A DNA stretch of 20,265 bases, taken from assembly GCA_045577475.1 (NCBI GenBank), contig JAZNIM010000240.1, positions 1 through 20,265 on the forward strand, in the 5' to 3' direction. The position numbers and the translations under genes were made by a program. This document shows, piece after piece, positions 14,665 through 20,265 of the stretch (positions are counted from its first letter, which is position 1; each line of letters opens with the position of its first letter). Below the pieces are notes generated by a model. It ran no database searches, had not been told where the DNA came from, and was given only the letters and a program-made list of their open reading frames with translations. The stretch comes from UMGS1387 sp045577475 (GTDB lineage Bacteria > Bacillota > Clostridia > Oscillospirales > CAG-382).

Positions 14665-17658
14665 TCAGTTATTTGTTTTTATATCTATATTAAATCCGTC
14701 AACCGTGACGGAAAAATCACACATTTTGCAAAACTCCAAAAGCGGAAGCATGGGCAGGTCGTCAAAAAGCTCAATCTTACCCGGCAAAGTCACCTCTTTG
14801 CCGTCCACAAGTGCAACACTGCTTTGTGCCGTAAAGTAAATATTTTTACCCTTACATTCTATATACAGCCGTTTTTCGGTATCATTCCATTCATGGTACA
14901 GCTTTGAGAGGGTGCAAAAATGGGAATGTGGGTCAAAGGAAAAGTAAATTTTACCGTCCTTTTCTACTGCCGAGTGACAAGGTTTGTATTCCTTGCCGTC
15001 TATTGTCATGCAGTAGCTTTCAGTCTTTTCAAGATACTCTATTTTTTCAAGTCTGAAGGTGCAAGCTGATTTTAAAGGATTAAGTCTTATTCCGCATACC
15101 TTTCCTTTCCACGACGGTACATCATCAAGAGGAAAATATATGCTCTGACCGTCGGGAGAAACCTCCATGTTAATGTTTCCCTTTGCCTCGGACCAGTCTT
15201 CGTTCTTTTCTGTGATAAAAAACAGCCTTGCCGAATTGTAGGGAAACATCACCTCAGGCTCATCCTCGCCGTATCTCCAAGCCTTCATGGTTACACGTAT
15301 GCCGCATATTTTGTCAGCATCAATCTCATCATTCCAGACAATAAACGGATCGTATTCCTTTGATGAGCCTGCAACAACACCTTTTTCGTCACGTATGCAA
15401 ACGCCGTTTACACATGTAATTCTGTTTTCTCTTAAAAGATTGGAAAAGTACACCGTCTTTACAACATTTGCCTTTAGCTCCTCTTTCACAACAAGCTGTG
15501 AACGAAGGGGTTTTCTGTCCTTTGGGTACAGATAACAAATTCTGTCAAGCTGTTTTTCCGTGGGACGTATATCGGTATGCTCATCCTGTTCATAGGTGAA
15601 TGCCTTTCTCATGGCATCAAGATAGCCGAAGCCGTGGACGTTTGAAGGACAGATATATGTTCCCTCGCCATACTCATTCCAGGTGGAAAAGGCTACAAGC
15701 TTTCGCTTCCAATCCTCGCCTTTGGCTTTTGGAAGAACATCACTCTTAAACCATTCAAGCACATTTTCCATCGTCTTTGGGGTCATGACGGGAGAACGTG
15801 TGTCCGCCCATGCCACATTGTTAAAGCCTGTTGAAACGGTGGGAACATAGTGTGCATTCCGCTTTTCGATGCTTATTAAAGTTGACCTTTTTGTGTAGTT
15901 TTCATCATATCCGCCTTTGCCTAAGTTATAGGCATAAAAAGCATCAAGCCCCATTGCTTCAAACTCTCTGTCAAGTCCGTTTTCACCGGGTGACATAAAT
16001 ATTACGCCGTCAAAGCCGAGATTTTTTGCAGTCTGCCTCAGATAGTCAAATTCTTCCTTTACCGCCTGTACCGAGCCGAAGTCACGTATAAGTGCGGCTG
16101 TGCCGAATATTGAAATAACAAGCTTATTTTCAACAGTCATATATCTTGGGTCGGTAAAGTAGTAGTCAACCCAGAAGGGAACTATATATTTTCTGAAGGC
16201 TTGTCTGTCGGGGTGAGCACAGTTCATTGCCTCCCAGATAATGGCGAACTTCATTTTGTCGGAATACTTTGCATTGAAAAAGCCGTCATGCAAGGCACTT
16301 GACAAAAAGGGGGTGCAGATGGGTGCATTTTTCTGATTGCTGAACCAGCAGAACATTTCAAAGTCAAGTCCGTGCTCCGACATCCATTTTATTTCCCAGT
16401 CAGACACTTCGGGAAGTCCTTCGTCGTACCAGCCAAGATAGGTTTTGTTGTCATTAAAAGGACTTATCAGATCCCAGCCCCACTGTTCACCCGTCCGCCA
16501 CAGCGAGCACACATTCATGCCAAGGTAATAATCCTTCTTTTTGGGAAGAACAGGCTGCGGAACATAATCACTCGGCTCATCGCCTATGGGGAACACCTTT
16601 ATTTCACGGAATTTCATTGTGTTTGCACTGTCCGAGGTATATTCAATTGTTATTGCATCAACAAAGGAACAAGGATTTTCAAAATCAATGTAACCGCACA
16701 CTTTTCCGTTGTGCTTGTATAGTGCTTTTCCTGTCACGATATCGGCTTCAATTCTTACCGTCTGCCAGACACCGATGCTGTGCTGTCTTAAAACTTTGCC
16801 GCTTGCATCAAAGCACTTTTCACCGTCATCGGTAACACTTACGGTGCACGTCTTGCCCTGCATAAGGCGGAAGGTGGTTTTTCCGAGAGTATTATCGGTA
16901 AAGAATTTTGCTTCAAAGCAGATTTTGCCTTCTGTTCTGTCAAAGGTGCGTACCGCTTTTGCAACACCTCCGCTATTCATCGTTTTTGCAATATAGGTTG
17001 CGATTTTTTCTTCGTAGTATTTGTGCCTGTAAATCTCGGCACTCTCATTTTCGCCATGCCACCTGTAGTCTAGCCCTCCCTCGGATACGGGAAAAACCAT
17101 ATCGTTTACAAGATAGTTTACAAACAGATGGTTTGTAAGAAGCTCTGCTTTGCCTTCGTCGTTTTTACCGTAGCCGATTTTTACTCTGCACAGGCTGTTG
17201 CCGTCAAGCTTTACGGAAACAGGAGAATTTCCGTCAAAAGAAATATTACAGGATTTGTTTTCAAGCTCAAACTCTATGCCCATGCAGTAATATCGGTTCT
17301 CTGAAGGAGTATCAAGCCTTTTGCCGTTTGCATGGAAAAATCCGTCTTTTTGCTTTACCGTGAGAACTTCCTTTAAATCAGTACCGTAAAATGTGATATA
17401 AAAGCCGTCGCCCTCATCAAGTCTGAAGGTGCCGACATAAGACACCTTGGTGTTTTCCACGGGTCTGAAATCACGTTTTGCACTTACGCCGTAACAAGTG
17501 TTTTTATCCGTCGACAGAACACAAGCCCCAATTTTGTAAAAATCAATATTGCTTCCTCTTAAATCAAGGTCCCAGCCTGACTGTATGTCACGTATTGCAC
17601 CCATTACCTTGTCATCTATAAGATATACCGCATCCTGTATGCCTTTTATTTCTGCCAC
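14665..17658 (-). CDS. GH99/WbsX-like protein without signal peptide
   Basis: A 997-aa paralogue of the SLH protein's core and first gene of the minus-strand operon. It starts at GTG (17658), with AGGTGG about five bases ahead. It lacks signal peptide, SLH and the duplicated C-terminal modules, and is fairly Cys-rich, which fits a cytosolic protein. Residues 1-370 are beta-sandwich material, including a segment resembling the pre-barrel modules of the SLH protein. The WbsX-type barrel spans about 374-715: LGMNVCSLW at its start, DWEIKWMSEHGLDFEMFCWF, LGFDGVIF, and STWNEYGEGTY near 657-667, where the two Glu of NE-x-x-E-G match the catalytic pair of GH99. A copper-amine-oxidase-N-like domain closes the protein (about 880-997), beginning TIDGKEYKP. 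It probably cleaves imported fragments of the glycan attacked outside by its paralogue. WbsX members have also been discussed as glycosyltransferases, so direction of catalysis is not proven. Confidence 0.75.
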   Translation of the reverse strand: MAEIKGIQDAVYLIDDKVMGAIRDIQSGWDLDLRGSNIDFYKIGACVLSTDKNTCYGVSAKRDFRPVENTKVSYVGTFRLDEGDGFYITFYGTDLKEVLTVKQKDGFFHANGKRLDTPSENRYYCMGIEFELENKSCNISFDGNSPVSVKLDGNSLCRVKIGYGKNDEGKAELLTNHLFVNYLVNDMVFPVSEGGLDYRWHGENESAEIYRHKYYEEKIATYIAKTMNSGGVAKAVRTFDRTEGKICFEAKFFTDNTLGKTTFRLMQGKTCTVSVTDDGEKCFDASGKVLRQHSIGVWQTVRIEADIVTGKALYKHNGKVCGYIDFENPCSFVDAITIEYTSDSANTMKFREIKVFPIGDEPSDYVPQPVLPKKKDYYLGMNVCSLWRTGEQWGWDLISPFNDNKTYLGWYDEGLPEVSDWEIKWMSEHGLDFEMFCWFSNQKNAPICTPFLSSALHDGFFNAKYSDKMKFAIIWEAMNCAHPDRQAFRKYIVPFWVDYYFTDPRYMTVENKLVISIFGTAALIRDFGSVQAVKEEFDYLRQTAKNLGFDGVIFMSPGENGLDREFEAMGLDAFYAYNLGKGGYDENYTKRSTLISIEKRNAHYVPTVSTGFNNVAWADTRSPVMTPKTMENVLEWFKSDVLPKAKGEDWKRKLVAFSTWNEYGEGTYICPSNVHGFGYLDAMRKAFTYEQDEHTDIRPTEKQLDRICYLYPKDRKPLRSQLVVKEELKANVVKTVYFSNLLRENRITCVNGVCIRDEKGVVAGSSKEYDPFIVWNDEIDADKICGIRVTMKAWRYGEDEPEVMFPYNSARLFFITEKNEDWSEAKGNINMEVSPDGQSIYFPLDDVPSWKGKVCGIRLNPLKSACTFRLEKIEYLEKTESYCMTIDGKEYKPCHSAVEKDGKIYFSFDPHSHFCTLSKLYHEWNDTEKRLYIECKGKNIYFTAQSSVALVDGKEVTLPGKIELFDDLPMLPLLEFCKMCDFSVTVDGFNIDIKTNN

Positions 17659-17709
17659 TTGACCACCTCACGGAAAATATCAAAAATTTTGAAAAAATCA
17701 AAAAAGCTC

Positions 17710-17738
17710 TTTACAAAAGAAATTTCTTTTGCTATACT
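17710..17738 (+). promoter_or_regulatory. Sigma-A promoter of the AraC-SGNH unit
   Basis: TTTACA (17710-17715), a 17-base spacer and TATACT (17733-17738) match the consensus well, about 50 bases before the TTG start of the AraC gene. I could not find an equally good promoter for the divergent minus-strand operon in the same 132-bp gap. That fits an operon needing activation by the AraC protein. Confidence 0.75.
17714..17731. promoter_or_regulatory. 18-bp perfect palindrome in the promoter spacer; candidate operator
   Basis: CAAAAGAAATTTCTTTTG is a perfect inverted repeat filling the spacer between -35 and -10. A second near-palindrome, TCAAAAATTTTGA, lies at 17680-17692 nearer the divergent operon. 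A dimeric regulator bound at the first site would block the rightward promoter. AraC proteins usually bind direct repeats, so a different factor, or autoregulation by an unusual site, is possible. The region is AT-rich, so some palindrome by chance must be considered. Confidence 0.5.
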
Positions 17739-17790
17739 TAATGATACATCAATTAAAATCAAAGAACAATAAGAAAAAAGGTGAATATCT

Positions 17791-18648
17791 TTGAAAAAAG
17801 ACGGCACAAAAGCAATATTACCCCAAAAAGTAGAAAACAAGAACCTTCTTGAGGTAAACGGACTGTATGCAGTTCTGAAAGGCTTGCGTCATCCCAACTT
17901 TGATTTCAAGGGAGAATACCACGCTTCCTGGGAGATGGTATATGTAATAAACGGTCACATGGGTGTCAGCGCAGACGACAGGGTGTATGAGCTTAAATCC
18001 GGGGACATGATACTTCACAAGCCTATGGAATTTCACACCTTGAAAACTCTCGGCAAAACCTCGGCTGAAATTCTGATTATTACGTTTTCCATGGACGGCG
18101 GTCTTTCCCACGAGCTGAAGAACAAGGTGTTTCACCCAACCGGAAGTGCTTTGTCGGCACTGAAAATGCTTATGGAAACACTTGACAAAAACGGCTCAAA
18201 GGAAAGCTTTTACGATTCGGTGGACTATCTTGTTGTGCTGGGAAAAGCATTGCCAAAGCAGTTGGTGTTTACCCAGCTTGAGGCTTTTTTGCTTATGCTT
18301 CTTTATACCGAAAACGCAACTCTTCCCACCGTCAAAAACGAAGCATCGGAATTATACAGCAAAATTGTGGAAATTCTCGAAGAAAACGTCTACGGCTGGA
18401 TACCCATTTCGGAAATAGCAAGAAAGTGCAACCGAAGCGAAACCACCGTTAAAAGCTGCTTCAAGAACTACACGGGATGCGGTATTCACAAGTATCTTCT
18501 TAAAATAAAAATGCGTACTGCCATAAAGCTATTACATTCGGGAATGAGTGTGGGACAGGTCAGCGAGGCTCTCGGCTTTGAGGATGCAAATTATTTCAGC
18601 ACCGTTTTCAAGCGAGAAATAGGCAGCAACGCAACGTCTTACAAGTAG
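17791..18648 (+). CDS. AraC-family transcriptional regulator
   Basis: A 285-aa regulator, divergent from the glycosidase operon and probably its activator in response to a sugar. The start is TTG at 17791 after AAAGGTGA, seven bases away. The N-terminal cupin sensor (about 30-110) shows HASWEMVYVINGHMGV, YELKSGDMILH and KPMEFHTL. The C-terminal DNA-binding part has HTH 1 at ISEIARKCNRSETTVKSCFK and HTH 2 at VSEALGFEDANYFSTVFK, then the terminal YK. Length and layout are normal for the family. The rightward promoter carries a palindrome, so autoregulation or control by a second factor is possible. The SGNH gene follows after 50 bases and should be co-transcribed. It is intact, unlike the AraC remnant at the far end of the operon. 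Confidence 0.93.
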   Translation: MKKDGTKAILPQKVENKNLLEVNGLYAVLKGLRHPNFDFKGEYHASWEMVYVINGHMGVSADDRVYELKSGDMILHKPMEFHTLKTLGKTSAEILIITFSMDGGLSHELKNKVFHPTGSALSALKMLMETLDKNGSKESFYDSVDYLVVLGKALPKQLVFTQLEAFLLMLLYTENATLPTVKNEASELYSKIVEILEENVYGWIPISEIARKCNRSETTVKSCFKNYTGCGIHKYLLKIKMRTAIKLLHSGMSVGQVSEALGFEDANYFSTVFKREIGSNATSYK

Positions 18649-18698
18649 TATTAAAGTTACACATACACAAATGTAAATAAAACAGGAGGATGATTTAA

Positions 18699-19367
18699 AT
18701 GACACAATGGCAAGGCAAAAAATGGTACTGCTACGGCACATCTATGACAGACAACAGCGGAATGAAAAACGGAGGCTTTGTTACGGGATACTATTCCAAA
18801 TATCTTGCAGAGTATTCGGGACTTGAAGAACACAACTTCGGAAAAGGCGGCAGCGGAATTATCCCAAAGCTTCACGACAACGACAACATCAAAACAAGAT
18901 GTATGACTCTTGATGACGGCAAAGCCCAGGCGGACTTGATTACCGTTGAAGTTATTCCCAACGATATGAAGGGTGAGCTTGGAGAGATTACTGATTTTTG
19001 CGATGACACCTTCTGCGGAAACCTCAATCAGATAATAGAGTATCTTCTTACCAACACAAATGCTGTTGTGGTAATTCTCATTGCTACAAGAGCAAGGTAT
19101 CAGCACGACAATCCTTCCGTTAAATACTCACCTGCAAGCGATGCTTTAAAAAAGCGTATGGCGTGGGAGTCTGCCGTGGAAAGCATTTGCAAGATGCACG
19201 GCATTGAGTGCTGGAACGGCTCAAATGAGGCAGGACTGGGATACTTCAGAACTGTAAAAGACAACTCCCTTATATGTGACCAAATTCATCTGACCGACAA
19301 GGGCGGAGAGCTTTTGGCAAAATACTATTGGGGAAAGCTGAAAAATATATATCCCTTTAACGACTGA
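18699..19367 (+). CDS. SGNH-type hydrolase, probable carbohydrate esterase
   Basis: A 222-aa protein starting at ATG 18699 after AGGAGG (nine bases). SGNH blocks are visible. Block I reads YGTSMTD with the nucleophile Ser15, GTS replacing the usual GDS. Block II is NFGKGGSGI (46-53) with the oxyanion Gly. Block III is VIPNDM with Asn87, and block V is CDQIHLTDKGG with Asp193 and His196. There is no signal peptide, so it should act in the cytosol. Members of this fold remove acetyl or other acyl groups from sugars, so it may deacylate imported oligosaccharides. Its position in the regulator's transcript links it to the same pathway. No strong terminator follows; there is only a T-run at 19380-19386 after a very weak stem. 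Acyl group and substrate cannot be read. Confidence 0.85.
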   Translation: MTQWQGKKWYCYGTSMTDNSGMKNGGFVTGYYSKYLAEYSGLEEHNFGKGGSGIIPKLHDNDNIKTRCMTLDDGKAQADLITVEVIPNDMKGELGEITDFCDDTFCGNLNQIIEYLLTNTNAVVVILIATRARYQHDNPSVKYSPASDALKKRMAWESAVESICKMHGIECWNGSNEAGLGYFRTVKDNSLICDQIHLTDKGGELLAKYYWGKLKNIYPFND

Positions 19368-19434
19368 CGAATTGTTGGCTTTTTTTGTCTTACGTGATAC
19401 ACTTCTTATAGATTGAAATATTGATTTACGATAA

Positions 19435-19824
19435 AGCTGTCTTCCTGTTTTTGAAGAAGAAAAATATGAGCCTACGATTTACACTGCAGAACAAATGAGA
19501 GCACTTTTGGAATATGCCGAAAAAACTGAAAGCGATCTTATGCTTTTCCTTTATCTCATAATGTCCAGTGGTGTACGTAAAGGCGAAATTCTTGCTTTGA
19601 CGTGGGATGGTGTGGATTTTGAAAATGGAACTATCAGTATTTGTAAAAACAGAACAGGCAGCAGAACCGTCATAATAGAAAGTGTCACAACGCTCAAAAC
19701 AAAGAACGGTTACAGAACCATTCTGCTTTCCGGGCTGATTTTCAATATACTCGAAATTCTCGGCAAATCCTTGTGCCACGAGGCTTTACAGGAAAAGCTG
19801 TTTAAAAATTGTTGTATTGCTTGA
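19435..19824 (+). pseudogene. Tyrosine recombinase (integrase) fragment
   Basis: The open frame from 19435 reads YEPTIYTAEQMRALLEYAE, then MSSGVRKGEILALTWDGVD with the first catalytic Arg (codon 19576-19578), and a beta-hairpin LKTKNGYRTILL. This is the start of the catalytic domain of a phage/ICE-type integrase. The N-terminal arm and SAM-like domain are missing, since a stop lies just upstream. The HxxR box and nucleophile Tyr are missing too, because around 19744 the frame runs into repeat copy B and ends 80 bases later. No ribosome binding site or start is seen upstream. An internal deletion evidently removed the second half of the catalytic domain. It is inactive. Confidence 0.88.
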
Positions 19825-19906
19825 AGTGGAAAATGCGGGTTTTAGCTGAGATTTGTCAGACAATTGTTAGACATTGCGTGAGATATAGGCAATAGCTTGT
19901 AAAGCA
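19744..19906 (+). repeat. 163-bp direct repeat, copy B
   Basis: Same orientation and length as 2081-2243, about 88% identical without gaps. The integrase fragment's reading frame enters it and stops inside at 19822-19824. The internal TTGTTAGACA pair is degenerate here (TTGTCAGACA then TTGTTAGACA). The two copies lie 17,663 bp apart and bracket the AraC remnant, the six-gene operon and the regulator unit. Confidence 0.85.
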
Positions 19907-19926
19907 TATAAACAATGTGTAATGAT

Positions 19927-19958
19927 AAAGACACGAACTTTTCACTGTTCGTGCCTTT
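19927..19958. terminator. Intrinsic terminator hairpin, probably bidirectional
   Basis: AAAGACACGAAC (19927-19938) pairs with GTTCGTGCCTTT (19947-19958) with one A-C mismatch and an 8-base loop, followed by TATTTTTC on the plus strand. The stop codon of the convergent zinc-ribbon gene (19944-19942) lies within the loop, so the hairpin overlaps that gene's end. Confidence 0.7.
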
Positions 19959-20211
19959 TATTTTTCATGCCAAACTGTTGATCGTTTCTGATTCTTAATT
20001 TAGCTTTATAATACCCAACCCAGCTAAGCTTTTGACCGCAGAGAGTGCAATATTCCATGTATTCTCTTTCGATATTTCTGTCACATCGCGGACATACATC
20101 GTAAGTTTTTCCCAATTTTGGCCGGAATTCAACGGTTGTTACCCTCATGGGTTCTCTGTATAAAAGTTTTTCTTCGACTGTTTCTTCAGTTTTCTTTTTT
20201 GACAAGGTCAT
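19942..20211 (-). CDS. Small zinc-ribbon protein of unknown function
   Basis: An 89-aa protein starting at ATG 20211, preceded closely by GGAGTAGG. It has two CxxC knuckles, CPRC (residues 40-43) and CTLC (55-58), which should bind one zinc ion as a zinc ribbon, in the context TYDVCPRCDRNIE and YCTLCGQKLSW. The N-terminal 25 residues are charged (KKKTEETVEEK). A -10-like TATAAT lies at 20249-20244 on the minus strand; its -35 would fall at the window edge. I recall similar small zinc-ribbon proteins from phages and integrative elements of Clostridia. With the neighbouring recombinase relic this suggests it belongs to a mobile element rather than to the glycan operon. Function unknown. Confidence 0.75.
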   Translation of the reverse strand: MTLSKKKTEETVEEKLLYREPMRVTTVEFRPKLGKTYDVCPRCDRNIEREYMEYCTLCGQKLSWVGYYKAKLRIRNDQQFGMKNKRHEQ

Positions 20212-20265
20212 CCTACTCCGATTATTGTATAAAGTGGTGAAGGATTATACTACAGAAATTAATTA

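Noticed and set aside
17659..17790. Leftward promoter such as TTGATT-16-TATTTT before the 997-aa gene
   Set aside because: The transcription start would fall inside the ribosome binding site, and the AT-rich region yields such matches by chance.
19368..19390. Strong terminator after the SGNH gene
   Set aside because: There is a T-run, but the preceding stem is only about five weak pairs, so I do not call it.
1..20265. tRNA, rRNA, CRISPR, cohesin/dockerin or LPXTG features
   Set aside because: No cloverleaf, rRNA motif, spaced repeat array, dockerin calcium loops or sortase motif could be found by eye.

Overview
The window looks like chromosomal DNA of an anaerobic, probably gut-associated member of the Clostridia (Firmicutes). 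This rests on AGGAGG-type ribosome binding sites with GTG and TTG starts mixed with ATG, a sigma-A promoter close to consensus, an SLH-anchored cell-surface enzyme, WbsX-like and copper-amine-oxidase-N-like modules, and the short GGGGCGATT...AATCGCCC hairpin repeat that I recall from such genomes. Genus and species cannot be read from the sequence.

Layout. (1) 1-1992, minus strand: a GH38 alpha-mannosidase whose 3' end lies outside the window, with its own promoter at 2031-2059. (2) 1993-2485: a non-coding stretch with one copy of a 163-bp repeat, a perfect 15-bp tandem duplication, a bidirectional terminator and a mobile-type hairpin. (3) 2486-2786: a frameshifted AraC-type DNA-binding remnant. 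(4) 2787-17658, minus strand: a tightly packed run of six genes, in transcription order a 997-aa GH99/WbsX-like protein without signal peptide, a 792-aa secreted multi-module binding protein, a 37-aa peptide with a strong ribosome binding site, a 1708-aa secreted SLH-anchored GH99/WbsX-like protein, a GH31 glycosidase and an unclassified 645-aa putative glycosidase. (5) 17659-17790: a divergent control region with a clear rightward promoter whose spacer is an 18-bp palindrome. (6) 17791-19367, plus strand: an AraC-family regulator and an SGNH hydrolase. (7) 19435-20265: a gutted tyrosine recombinase, a second copy of the 163-bp repeat, a terminator hairpin and a small zinc-ribbon gene.

How the parts may work together (inference). 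The SLH protein would sit on the cell wall and, with the secreted module protein, bind and cut an extracellular glycan. The cytosolic GH99/WbsX cousin, GH31, GH38, the unclassified glycosidase and the SGNH esterase would finish the imported fragments, and the AraC protein would sense a sugar and switch the divergent operon. GH38 (alpha-mannosidase) beside proteins that keep the NE-x-x-E-G signature of GH99 (endo-alpha-mannosidase) and a GH31 enzyme points to an alpha-mannose-containing glycan, perhaps one carrying alpha-glucose or acyl groups. The substrate is not proven, and no transporter is visible in the window.

The two 163-bp direct repeats (about 88% identical, ungapped) bracket the six-gene run and its regulator. 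With the recombinase relic they suggest that this block is, or once was, an inserted island.
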